A stretch of DNA of 64,000 nt from assembly GCF_021390715.1 (NCBI RefSeq), contig NZ_JAJGWT010000003.1, positions 186,001-250,000 on the forward strand. Reading direction: 5' to 3'. Below are positions 25,440 through 33,379 of the stretch, in pieces (position 1 is the stretch's first letter; each line of letters starts with the position of its first letter). This DNA is from Tenacibaculum piscium (GTDB lineage Bacteria; Bacteroidota; Bacteroidia; Flavobacteriales; Flavobacteriaceae). Below the pieces are notes generated by a model. It did not search any database. It was not told the origin of the DNA and saw only the letters and a program-made list of their open reading frames with translations. A program made the position numbers and the translations under genes.

Positions 25440-26645
25440 ATGGATACAATCAACAAATTAAAAGAAAATGTAGCAATTATTCTTCCTGAAAAAGGTCTCG
25501 AAGAAAAACTACAAGAAGTTAGCAAAGAAAATCGAAAATTAATTATTAAACTTGGGTTTGATCCTACTGCGCCAGATCTTCACTTAGGACATGCTGTGGT
25601 CTTAAAAAAATTAAGAGAATTTCAAGATTTAGGACATCATATAATAATATTAGTTGGAAGTTTTACCGCAAAAATTGGTGATCCTACTGGAAAAAATAAA
25701 AGTAGAAAACCGTTATCAACCAAAGAAGTACAGTATAATGCCGAAACTTATTTACAACAATTAGCTAAAATTATTGAGCTATCAAAAGCTGAAATTGTTT
25801 ATAATTCTGAATGGCTAGAAACACTTTCTTTTTCTGATGTTATTCAACTTTTATCGAAAGTTACGGTTGCTCAATTAATGCATCGAAATGATTTTAACAA
25901 ACGGTTTACAGAAAACACCCCAATTGCTATGCATGAATTGGTATATCCTATTTTACAAGGATATGATTCTGTAAAAATAAAAGCAGATATTGAAATGGGC
26001 GGAACCGATCAACTTTTTAACTGTACCATGGGAAGACAAATTCAGCAAAGCTTTAATATGAGTCCGCAAATAATAATGTGTATGCCGTTATTAAGAGGTT
26101 TAGATGGTAAAGAAAAAATGAGTAAATCACTCAACAATACCATTGGATTAACTGATGAACCAACTGATATTTTTGGTAAAACAATGTCTATTTCTGATGA
26201 TTTAATTCCCGAATTTTTAAAGCTTACAACTGATTTTTCAGTATTAGAAAAACAAGCAATTTTAAAACGGTTAAGTACGGGAGAAAATCCTATGGAAATT
26301 AAAAAAATAATCGCTAAAAATATTATTAAACAATATTATAATGAACAAGCAGCAAAAGATGCTGAACTTTTTTTTATCAATCAATTTCAAAGTAAAAAAG
26401 CCGAAAATAAAGCATATCATCCTGTAAATTTAAAATCGATTCAAGCAAAAGAAAATATCATTACGTTAACTAATTTATGTAGTTTCTTAAAGAATGATTT
26501 AACAAAATCTGCCATTAAAAGACTTATTATAAGTGGAGCGATTCAAGTCAATAGTCAAAAAATAACCGATCCGCAAACCAATATTTCACTAACCAAAGAA
26601 ATGAAAATTAAGATAGGAAAAAGAAGTTTTTATGAATTGAAATAA
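25440..26645 (+). CDS. tyrS: Tyrosyl-tRNA synthetase, TyrZ-like (KMSKS type)
   Basis: The protein is 401 aa. The class I signatures are HLGH in GFDPTAPDLHLGH and an exact KMSKS (KEKMSKSLNNT). The C-terminal S4-like RNA-binding domain begins around residue 335. It charges tRNA-Tyr. The usual flavobacterial TyrS is about 430 aa with a different N-terminus (recalled, not compared here), so this may be a TyrZ-clade enzyme, often a second, regulated copy. Expression is probably controlled by the upstream Tyr leader attenuator. Confidence 0.95.
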   Translation: MDTINKLKENVAIILPEKGLEEKLQEVSKENRKLIIKLGFDPTAPDLHLGHAVVLKKLREFQDLGHHIIILVGSFTAKIGDPTGKNKSRKPLSTKEVQYNAETYLQQLAKIIELSKAEIVYNSEWLETLSFSDVIQLLSKVTVAQLMHRNDFNKRFTENTPIAMHELVYPILQGYDSVKIKADIEMGGTDQLFNCTMGRQIQQSFNMSPQIIMCMPLLRGLDGKEKMSKSLNNTIGLTDEPTDIFGKTMSISDDLIPEFLKLTTDFSVLEKQAILKRLSTGENPMEIKKIIAKNIIKQYYNEQAAKDAELFFINQFQSKKAENKAYHPVNLKSIQAKENIITLTNLCSFLKNDLTKSAIKRLIISGAIQVNSQKITDPQTNISLTKEMKIKIGKRSFYELK

Positions 26646-26648
26646 CAA

Positions 26649-26678
26649 AAAATCCCAAGCCATAAAGCTTGGGATTTT
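26649..26678. terminator. Bidirectional terminator between tyrS and the DUF6952 gene
   Basis: AAAATCCCAAGC and GCTTGGGATTTT form a 12-bp stem with a 6-nt loop. A and T runs on both sides fit two convergent genes. Confidence 0.85.
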
Positions 26679-26727
26679 ATCAAATAATTTAAAAATTATT
26701 ATTCGTTATTTTTTTATGATTATATGA

Positions 26728-26985
26728 TTATTTATCAATCGATCCTAAAACACGTTTCATAAAAGTATTCAATGCTTCTTTTTTAGGAGTACCATCTTTT
26801 ATCATTTTATCAACTTCAATAGCTCCGTACATATTGGAAATTAACTCACCAATAACGTCTAATTCTTCATCTTTTAAAGAGGGAACTTCTGTTAAAGCCT
26901 CTAAAGTTTCAATAGTTTCTAAGATATAATCTTGGTCATTTTCTTCAATAAAAGAAGTTAAATGTTTTATTACAGGTAATTTCAT
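26728..26985 (-). CDS. DUF6952-family small acidic protein
   Basis: The 85-aa protein begins MKLPVIKHLTSFIEENDQDY and is acidic and helical, with no membrane segment. It resembles the small flavobacterial family filed as DUF6952, which occurs next to thioredoxin genes. It follows the thioredoxin by 24 bp, and a shared stress-response transcript with peroxiredoxin and thioredoxin is likely. The biochemical function is unknown. Confidence 0.65.
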   Translation of the reverse strand: MKLPVIKHLTSFIEENDQDYILETIETLEALTEVPSLKDEELDVIGELISNMYGAIEVDKMIKDGTPKKEALNTFMKRVLGSIDK

Positions 26986-27009
26986 ACGGCTATTTTTAAG
27001 GTACTTTAA

Positions 27010-27318
27010 TTATACAACTTCGTTGATTAATTCTTTTAAAGAATCAAATTTATTGGTTTGTACTTGATTTACAAATTTACCATCAACAAAAGTTGCAAAG
27101 GTTGGTAAATTACTAACGTCTGCTAATTTTCTACTTTCAGGAAATTTCTCGGCATCAACAATTAGAAATGTAATTTCTTCATTTTCAGAAGCTAATTTTT
27201 TAAATTTCGGCTTCATAATACGACAATTTCCACACCAAGTTGCCGAGAATTGCACTGCTACTTTTTTGTTACTTGCTACTAAATCCGCTAAGTTATCTTG
27301 ACTTAATTCTTGTATCAT
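27010..27318 (-). CDS. Thioredoxin-family protein
   Basis: The 102-aa sequence has the active-site motif ATWCGNCRIMKPKF (about residues 27-40), so the redox pair is CGNC rather than CGPC, followed by the cis-Pro region VSNLPTFATF. It is cytoplasmic (no signal peptide). It lies between the peroxiredoxin and DUF6952 genes on the same strand and is a plausible reductant for the peroxiredoxin. Confidence 0.88.
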   Translation of the reverse strand: MIQELSQDNLADLVASNKKVAVQFSATWCGNCRIMKPKFKKLASENEEITFLIVDAEKFPESRKLADVSNLPTFATFVDGKFVNQVQTNKFDSLKELINEVV

Positions 27319-27410
27319 AATTTGTTGTTGTTAGAAAGGAGTTCGTGTATTTTAATCCCCCAATTTAGTACACGAACTTATTTCCTTTCAATAAAATAAT
27401 AATTATTTTT

Positions 27411-28052
27411 TTAGTGAGAAGCTAAATATTCAGCTGTTCCTTTTGCATTTGGTTTCATGGCATCTTTACCTTCTTCCCAGTTTGCAGGACATACTTCTCC
27501 ATTTCTTTGAACGTGTGCATACGCATCGATTAAACGTAAAAATTCGTTTACGTTACGACCTACTGGCATATGATTAATTCCTTCATGAAAGACAGTTCCT
27601 TCTTCGTCGATTAAATACGTAGCTCTATATGTTACGTTATCACCAACTACTTGTACGGTTTGTGTTGCTTCATCAAAAACCTCATCAGTAATATCTAAAA
27701 TACCTAAAATTGATGATAAGTTACGGTTGCTATCCGCTAATAAAGGATATGTTACGCCTTCGATTCCTCCATTATCTTTTGATTGATTTAACCAAGCAAA
27801 GTGAACTTCAGGAGTATCACAAGAAGCACCGATAACCATCGTGTTTCTTTTTTCAAATTTACCTAAAGCTTCTTGAAAAGCGTGTAATTCGGTTGGGCAA
27901 ACAAATGTAAAATCTTTTGGATACCAGAATAACAATACTTTTTTATTGTTTTTCACAGCTTCTTCGAATACATTTATTTTGAACGTATCTCCCATTTCGT
28001 TCATTGCATCTACACTTAAATTTGGAAATTTTTTACCTACTGCTGTTGCCAT
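27411..28052 (-). CDS. Peroxiredoxin (AhpC/Prx1 2-Cys type)
   Basis: The protein is 213 aa. The peroxidatic Cys lies in DFTFVCPTEL (about residue 51) and the resolving Cys in GEVCPANW near the C-terminus. It is a typical 2-Cys Prx that reduces hydrogen peroxide and organic peroxides using thioredoxin. A thioredoxin gene follows after about 90 bp. A TATATTTG -7-like element on the minus strand at 28093-28100 could be its promoter. Confidence 0.93.
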   Translation of the reverse strand: MATAVGKKFPNLSVDAMNEMGDTFKINVFEEAVKNNKKVLLFWYPKDFTFVCPTELHAFQEALGKFEKRNTMVIGASCDTPEVHFAWLNQSKDNGGIEGVTYPLLADSNRNLSSILGILDITDEVFDEATQTVQVVGDNVTYRATYLIDEEGTVFHEGINHMPVGRNVNEFLRLIDAYAHVQRNGEVCPANWEEGKDAMKPNAKGTAEYLASH

Positions 28053-28483
28053 TTTTTTATATTTTATTGGTTATAATTTATTTTTACTACTACAAATATA
28101 CCAAGCAAAACGGCTAAAAAATAAAAATATTGATGGTAATTTTTTATATTAGTATCAAGTTTACTTATACTTAAACTAATAAACTATCAGTTTTTACTAT
28201 TAACCTGATTTACCTCATTTAACTCAAAAAAAGAGTTTATAGATACTCCTGTAAATATAACGAAACAAGTATCTTTATCAAAATAAATACGCTTCAATAA
28301 AAAATATTTTTAATAAAATAACATTAAATTTACCATAAACTATTGATATTCTTTTTACAATACTATTTTATAAGTCTAAACTATCTTTAGAGCTAACATT
28401 TATTTCTATTGAGTTAATAAATACCTTGATATATGAATATCTTTGTAGTGTAAATAATTAATAACCTTTAAAACAATATAATT
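28053..28483. other. 431-bp AT-rich intergenic region between divergent genes
   Basis: It separates divergent peroxiredoxin and ytxH-type genes. It holds a minus-strand -7-like box (28093-28100) and a plus-strand TATCTTTG box (28438-28445) 38 bp before the ytxH-type ATG. No ORF, clear tRNA or strong hairpin was seen in the middle. Confidence 0.55.
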
Positions 28484-28849
28484 ATGAGTAATGAAAACAA
28501 TAACAATATTCTTGGGGTATTAACAGGTATAGCTATTGGTGCTGGACTTGGGATTTTATTTGCTCCAGATAAAGGAAGTAAAACGAGAACAAAAATTGCA
28601 GAAGGTGCAATTGCGGCAAAAGATACTGTTGAAACCGAAGCTGCACATTTAAAAGATACTGTTGTCGAAAAAGCGGAAACACTTAAAGATTCTGTTGCAG
28701 ACACATTACATTCTAAAGCGAGTACTTTAGAAGAAAAACTAGATGTTATCGTTTCCGATGCTAGTTATAAAGCAGATGATTTGATTTCAAATCTAGAGGA
28801 AAAGTTAAAAATATTAAAAGATAGAAATAAAAAACTACAAACAAAATAA
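28484..28849 (+). CDS. YtxH-domain protein
   Basis: In this 121-aa protein an N-terminal glycine-rich hydrophobic segment (GVLTGIAIGAGLGILFAPDKGSKTR, residues 9-34) is the YtxH signature. An amphipathic coiled-coil tail of repeating Lys-Asp-Thr-Val/Ala segments follows, ending in a second short helix. YtxH proteins are general-stress membrane-associated proteins of unclear function. Its stop overlaps the next gene's ATG by one base (TAATG), so they form an operon. Confidence 0.82.
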   Translation: MSNENNNNILGVLTGIAIGAGLGILFAPDKGSKTRTKIAEGAIAAKDTVETEAAHLKDTVVEKAETLKDSVADTLHSKASTLEEKLDVIVSDASYKADDLISNLEEKLKILKDRNKKLQTK

Positions 28850-29211
28850 TGTCTGTTTTAAAATCACTGCATGCGACTTCTGAAAAAGCGATAGAAAAAG
28901 GAGAAGAGTTTTTAAAAAATTCTGAAGAATATTACAAGCTTAAAATTTTTCAGGTGTTAACTTCTTCTCTTAGCATGATTTTCAATTTTGCGATAATAGG
29001 AATATTCATTCTTATTGCTTTTATATTTTTAGCGGTAGCATTATCAATGGCTATAAATAGTTATTTTGATCATAAAATTTCAGGACATATCGTGGTTGCT
29101 TTATTATTTTTATGCTTCGCTCTTGTTTCCTACTTTTCCAGAAATCGTATGGAAAATTTAGTTATTAAAAGTTTATCTAAGAAATATTTTGACGATGAAG
29201 AAAGTTTATAA
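28849..29211 (+). CDS. Holin-like small membrane protein
   Basis: The 120-aa protein has a soluble N-terminal helix (residues 1-30), two closely spaced membrane spans (about 40-65 and 75-95, sequences SMIFNFAIIGIFILIAFIF and VALLFLCFALVSYF) and a charged C-terminus. It resembles the phage-holin-like/DUF superfamily members that accompany YtxH genes in flavobacteria. No other phage genes are present, so lysis is not implied. It overlaps both neighbouring genes, which indicates coupling. Confidence 0.65.
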   Translation: MSVLKSLHATSEKAIEKGEEFLKNSEEYYKLKIFQVLTSSLSMIFNFAIIGIFILIAFIFLAVALSMAINSYFDHKISGHIVVALLFLCFALVSYFSRNRMENLVIKSLSKKYFDDEESL

Positions 29212-29398
29212 TAATAACAGAGAAGTAGCACGTGATTTAAAGAAATTAAAGCTAAAACGAGATATTTCTTTCGAAGAAATAAAACTTGTAAAGAAACAAT
29301 TTAAAGATGATGTTTCTTTAAGTAAATGGGTACAGAGTTTCGTTCAAATACTAAGTAAATTAAGTGCTTATAATATTGCGAAAAAAATCATAAAGTAA
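29195..29398 (+). CDS. Third gene of the ytxH operon, 67-aa hypothetical
   Basis: I start it at ATG 29195 rather than at the upstream TTG 29189. It overlaps the end of the preceding gene by 17 bp in another frame. The product is 67 aa, basic and helical (REVARDLKKLKLKRDISFEEIKLVKKQF), with a C-terminal amphipathic segment and no spans. No family was recognised. Its stop codon TAA (29396-29398) directly abuts the end of a repeat element. Confidence 0.65.
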   Translation: MKKVYNNNREVARDLKKLKLKRDISFEEIKLVKKQFKDDVSLSKWVQSFVQILSKLSAYNIAKKIIK

Positions 29399-29420
29399 GA
29401 GGCTGTTTAAAATCTCACCT
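29399..29420. repeat. Terminal fragment of the GAGCCTG repeat family
   Basis: GAGGCTGTTTAAAATCTCAC begins directly after a TAA stop codon and resembles the terminal inverted repeat GAGCCTGTTTAAA of the 292-bp element at 30.8 kb. The other end cannot be traced. Confidence 0.5.
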
Positions 29421-29492
29421 AAAACTGTTTTACAGCATAAAATAACTAGTTACGGATTCAGTTGCTTTCCCAAATAAAGCACCCTTCATCCA

Positions 29493-29528
29493 AAAAGCAG
29501 CGTTTATAATCTTATAAACGTTGCTTTT
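29493..29528 (+). terminator. Terminator of the ytxH operon
   Basis: Arms 29493-29509 and 29512-29528 (AAAAGCAGCGTTTATAA and its complement) pair over 17 bp with one G-U on the plus strand; the pair would be A-C on the minus strand. This favours plus-strand use. Confidence 0.65.
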
Positions 29529-29541
29529 AAATTTTACTATT

Positions 29542-30705
29542 TTATTTACTGGCAAATAATTTTACATCATTTTCTGATATTTCTTTTTCACCTAAGATGA
29601 TTAAGCGTTCTACGACGTTTCGTAATTCTCGAATATTTCCAGTCCAGTCATATTCTTGGAGTAATTTAATGGCTTGTTTTGAAAATTCTTTTTTAGGTGT
29701 TCCTTGTTCTTCTGATATTTTTTCAGTGAAGAAATCGATTAATAATGGAATATCAATTCTTCTATCATTTAATGCAGGGACTTTTATTAAAATAACGGCT
29801 AAACGATGGTATAAATCTTCTCGAAAACGTCCTTCGGCGATTTCATTTTTCAAATTTTTATTGGTTGCGGCAACAATTCGCACATTTACTTTGATATCTT
29901 TATCAGAACCGACACGTTGTATTTTATTTTCTTGCAAAGCTCGCAGTACTTTTGCTTGTGCCGATAAGCTCATATCGCCAATTTCGTCTAAAAAAATAGT
30001 TCCTCCATTTGCGGCTTCAAATTTCCCTGCACGATCTTTATTTGCACCTGTAAAAGATCCTTTTACGTGTCCAAAAAGTTCACTTTCTATGAGTTCTGAT
30101 GGAATTGCGGCACAATTTACTTCAATCATGGGTGCTTTTACCCTATCTGATTTTTCATGTAGCCAATGTGCGACTAATTCTTTTCCTGTTCCATTTGGTC
30201 CAGTAATTAAAACGCGTGCATCGGTAGTGGCTACTTTTTCGATAATTTCTTTGATGTGCGTAATTTCAGGACTCTCGCCAATCATTTCATAATTTTTGCT
30301 GACTTTCTTTTTGAGTCGTTTATTTTCAACAACCAATTCTTTTTTATCCAACGCATTGCGAACGGTGTTTAATAAACGATTTAAATCTGGTGGTTTCGAG
30401 ATATAATCAAATGCTCCTAAACGCATAGTATTTACGGCGGTATCTAAATCTCCATGTCCAGAAATCATGACCATTGCGGTTTCAGGTTTTATTTTTTTAG
30501 CTTTTTCTAACACCTCAACGCCGTCCATTTTTGGCATTTTAATATCACATAAAACCAAGTCATAATCATTGTTTTTAATCATTTCGAGTCCGATTAAGCC
30601 ATCTTGGGCTTCTTCTACCTGATACGTTTCATTTTCTTCTGAAATAATTTTTTTTAAAACCCTACGGATTGCCGATTCGTCTTCTATGATTAATATTTTA
30701 CTCAT
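29542..30705 (-). CDS. Sigma-54-type response regulator lacking a DNA-binding domain
   Basis: The protein is 387 aa. A receiver domain (phospho-acceptor Asp54 in LCDIKMPKMDG) is followed by an AAA+ sigma-54 interaction domain with Walker A GPNGTGKE, a GAFTGA variant GSFTGA and an FLDEIGDM Walker B. It ends shortly after the sensor II region (IRELRNVVERLIIL), with no Fis-type HTH. It may act from solution or with a partner, a form seen in Bacteroidota. No histidine kinase is adjacent. The gene is followed by convergent features and preceded by the MITE. Confidence 0.9.
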   Translation of the reverse strand: MSKILIIEDESAIRRVLKKIISEENETYQVEEAQDGLIGLEMIKNNDYDLVLCDIKMPKMDGVEVLEKAKKIKPETAMVMISGHGDLDTAVNTMRLGAFDYISKPPDLNRLLNTVRNALDKKELVVENKRLKKKVSKNYEMIGESPEITHIKEIIEKVATTDARVLITGPNGTGKELVAHWLHEKSDRVKAPMIEVNCAAIPSELIESELFGHVKGSFTGANKDRAGKFEAANGGTIFLDEIGDMSLSAQAKVLRALQENKIQRVGSDKDIKVNVRIVAATNKNLKNEIAEGRFREDLYHRLAVILIKVPALNDRRIDIPLLIDFFTEKISEEQGTPKKEFSKQAIKLLQEYDWTGNIRELRNVVERLIILGEKEISENDVKLFASK

Positions 30706-30848
30706 CTATTTTATGGATGTTATGTTTGCTGATATTATTTTTACTACTATTTATTAAAGTATCAAAATACAATAATTACGCCATAAAGCTATTGGTAATT
30801 TCTGTTAATTTCACAGATAATTTTACCCATAATTTCACCGATAACTTA

Positions 30849-31140
30849 GAGCCTGTTTAAAAATTAAATAAACTGTCAGTTCGAGTGATTTTTTTCCTTC
30901 AAAAAAAATTGTATCGAGAACTTTTTTAGTATAATATTCATTAATATAAAAGAATTGAAATTCTCGATACAATTTTAATTCCTTTTAGTCATTAAAATCA
31001 CTCGAATTGACAAGAATCATCAAAAAAAAGGGAAGAACTACGGCAAATCAGGATGCGAAACTGAACTAAATTCAGTTTGACGGATTCGATTTTCTGTTTT
31101 CCTGCTATAAAACTTTTTTTGATGAAATTTAAACAGGCTC
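30849..31140. mobile_element. 292-bp MITE-like element with terminal inverted repeats
   Basis: The ends are GAGCCTGTTTAAA (30849-30861) and TTTAAACAGGCTC (31128-31140), a perfect 13-bp inverted repeat. TTA flanks both sides (30846-30848 and 31141-31143), as a 3-bp target duplication. It encodes no transposase. The right-hand TTA is the stop codon of the mscS gene read on the minus strand. TNA targets and GAG ends recall the IS1031 group of IS5 (recalled, not searched). Confidence 0.75.
30875..31011. repeat. Nested palindrome inside the MITE
   Basis: Outer arms GTCAGTTCGAGTGATTTT (30875-30892) and its near-complement (30994-31011, one G-U) surround perfect inner 16-bp arms, AAAATTGTATCGAGAA at 30905-30920 with 30961-30976. 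A related but truncated copy lies at 63.6 kb. It looks like a REP-type element inserted into the MITE. Confidence 0.65.
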
Positions 31141-31965
31141 TTATTGTTTAATAATATGAATATCTCGTTGTGGAAATGGAATTGAAATTTGATGTTCTCT
31201 AAATAATTCATCGATTTTAAAACGCAAATCACTTTTAGGTATTTGTGCTTGAAAACTATCATCTAAAGTAAATATCAATTTAAAATCTAAGGAACTATCG
31301 CCAAAATTTTCAAAAATCACTAAAGGTGCTGGATACTGATATACCTTCGGATGTTCGTTTGCGGCTTTCAATAATAATTCTTTAACCAACTGAACATCAC
31401 TTCCATAAGCGACTCCTATACTTACAATTTCACGAGTTGTAGCTCCATTTTGCGTCCAATTATACAAACTATTGGTTAAGTATTTATGATTCGGGATAAT
31501 TAAGACTCTATTATCAATAGTTACGGCGCGAGTTGTTCTTAATTTTATTTCCTCTACCCGACCTACTTTTCCATCTAGTTCAATAATATCGCCCACATGC
31601 ACACTTTGATCTAAAATAATAAAAATTCCTGATATAATATCCTGAAAAAAAGTTTGCAACGCCAAACCAACTCCAATTAATAAAGCTGCAGAAGCGGCAA
31701 ATATGGCAGTTACATTAACGCCCAATGAATTTAATGTGGTTAAAAAAATGATAATATATAATAACCAACTTGCAAAAGAGAAGACGGTATTAAACTTATT
31801 TTCATCTTCATTTTGGAGTCTTTTTTTTACAAATTTCTCAAAATATTTTAATAAAAAAGAGGCTAGAATAAGTACGATTAAAAGCATTAAAAGAGCTTTA
31901 ATGCTGATGCCAATTTCTTTATTAAATTGAAACGTATAGTTCAATATTTTATTAAGTTCTTTCAT
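31141..31965 (-). CDS. Small-conductance mechanosensitive channel (MscS family)
   Basis: The protein is 274 aa. Three membrane spans lie in the first 130 residues, and the third is the pore helix (FAASAALLIGVGLALQTFFQDIISG, rich in Ala/Gly as in MscS TM3). A beta domain and C-terminal domain follow (VGDIIELDGKVGRVEEIKLRTT). It is an osmotic safety valve in the inner membrane. The stop codon coincides with the MITE's flanking TTA. Confidence 0.92.
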   Translation of the reverse strand: MKELNKILNYTFQFNKEIGISIKALLMLLIVLILASFLLKYFEKFVKKRLQNEDENKFNTVFSFASWLLYIIIFLTTLNSLGVNVTAIFAASAALLIGVGLALQTFFQDIISGIFIILDQSVHVGDIIELDGKVGRVEEIKLRTTRAVTIDNRVLIIPNHKYLTNSLYNWTQNGATTREIVSIGVAYGSDVQLVKELLLKAANEHPKVYQYPAPLVIFENFGDSSLDFKLIFTLDDSFQAQIPKSDLRFKIDELFREHQISIPFPQRDIHIIKQ

Positions 31966-32055
31966 GAAAATAAAATTAAAATAAATTGTTGATTTTAAAC
32001 ATAAAAAAAGCAGTTATTTTAAGATAACTGCTTTTTTGTATTTAAGTAGCATATT

Positions 32056-33375
32056 TTAATTACTATATCGAATCCATTTCCATAAATCTTTATAGGTTGG
32101 TTTTTTCCCGTACATTAAAATCCCGACTCTATAAATTTTTGCAGCAAACCACACAACGCCAATAAAAGTAGCGATTAACAATAGCATCGATAGCGCGATT
32201 TCCCACCAAGCAACGCCGAAAGGCACACGCATCAGCATCACTATTGGCGATGTAAACGGAATGTATGAGAAAATAACAGATACAGGACCGTGCGGATCGT
32301 TAATTACGGTAAATGCGCCTACATAAACCGCCAACATTAGTGGCATCATGATTGGCATTACAAATTGTTGGGTATCCGTTTCGTTATCAACAGCAGCACC
32401 GACAGCGGCAAATAATGAACTATATAACATATATCCCGCTAAAAAATAAAAGATAAATAAGAAAAATAAGGTAAACCAAGGTAATTTTCTAATCTCTAAG
32501 AATAACTCGGCTTTATCTCCCATGAATGCTTGCATTTTTGCGACTTGATTGGCATCAATATTTTTTGAAAAAACCTGTGAAGCATCAATTCCGATAAACA
32601 AAGAAACGCCTATCGCTCCTATCAAAAGTAAAATTCCCCAGATAAAAAATTGTAATAATCCAGCCGAAGCATTTCCGATAATTTTACCAAGCATCAATTG
32701 AAACGGTTTTACTGATGATACAATTACTTCGATAATTCTACTGGTTTTTTCTTCAATCACGCTACGCATTACCGATGTTCCGTAAATGATAACAAACATC
32801 ATTAATAAGTATCCCGCTAGCGTTCCTACGCCGATTTTCATACTATTAATCATTTTTGATGATTTTTCACCAGAGAAATTATACATTTTGATATCCGAAG
32901 AAATTTTAGAGGCTTTTATTTTTTCCAGATTGATGCCTAATTGCTTCATTTTCAAATTTCGTAAATGGGTATTTACGTTGTATTCAATATTTTCGATAGT
33001 CGTTAAACCAGGACTTTCTTTAGAATAAAACTCGACTGATTTGGCTAATAATTCTAGGCTATCTTGTTTTGGAATCACTAAAACGCCAAAATGCTCGCCT
33101 GCTTCTACTTTCTTTTTAGTTTGCTCGACACCAAAGGCGGTAAAATCTTGATATTTTATGGTTTCGGTATCTTTAAAATCTTCTTTAGAAAAAACACCTG
33201 AATTATCGATATATACGATTTCTTTAATTTTCTGGTCATTTTGTTTCATCAAAAAAATAACCAATATAATCATGGCAATCATTATTACAGGACTTAAAAA
33301 AGTCATCATAATAAACGATTTATTTTTAACTTTCGCTTTAAATTCACGCGCGATAATTAATTGTAATTTACTCAT
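32056..33375 (-). CDS. ABC-2 type exporter permease (NatB-like)
   Basis: The 439-aa permease has an N-terminal span (KSFIMMTFLSPVIMIAMIIL) and a large extracytoplasmic domain (about residues 45-185). A block of five or six C-terminal spans follows, including YGTSVMRSVIEEKTSRIIEVIVSSVKPFQLMLGKIIG, typical of ABC-2/NatB permeases. It ends 5 bp from the ATPase gene's stop region, and the two form a pair. Transported substrates (Na+ in Bacillus NatAB, or lipids and drugs) cannot be assigned. Confidence 0.88.
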   Translation of the reverse strand: MSKLQLIIAREFKAKVKNKSFIMMTFLSPVIMIAMIILVIFLMKQNDQKIKEIVYIDNSGVFSKEDFKDTETIKYQDFTAFGVEQTKKKVEAGEHFGVLVIPKQDSLELLAKSVEFYSKESPGLTTIENIEYNVNTHLRNLKMKQLGINLEKIKASKISSDIKMYNFSGEKSSKMINSMKIGVGTLAGYLLMMFVIIYGTSVMRSVIEEKTSRIIEVIVSSVKPFQLMLGKIIGNASAGLLQFFIWGILLLIGAIGVSLFIGIDASQVFSKNIDANQVAKMQAFMGDKAELFLEIRKLPWFTLFFLFIFYFLAGYMLYSSLFAAVGAAVDNETDTQQFVMPIMMPLMLAVYVGAFTVINDPHGPVSVIFSYIPFTSPIVMLMRVPFGVAWWEIALSMLLLIATFIGVVWFAAKIYRVGILMYGKKPTYKDLWKWIRYSN

Positions 33376-33379
33376 TTTT

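Noticed and set aside
28849-29211. Prophage lysis module
   Set aside because: The holin-like protein sits in a ytxH operon with no endolysin or structural genes.
29597-30292. A 231-codon plus-strand ORF opposite the sigma-54 activator
   Set aside because: It is long only because the conserved AAA+ gene lacks stops on the other strand; no recognisable domain and low-complexity Ser/Phe content.
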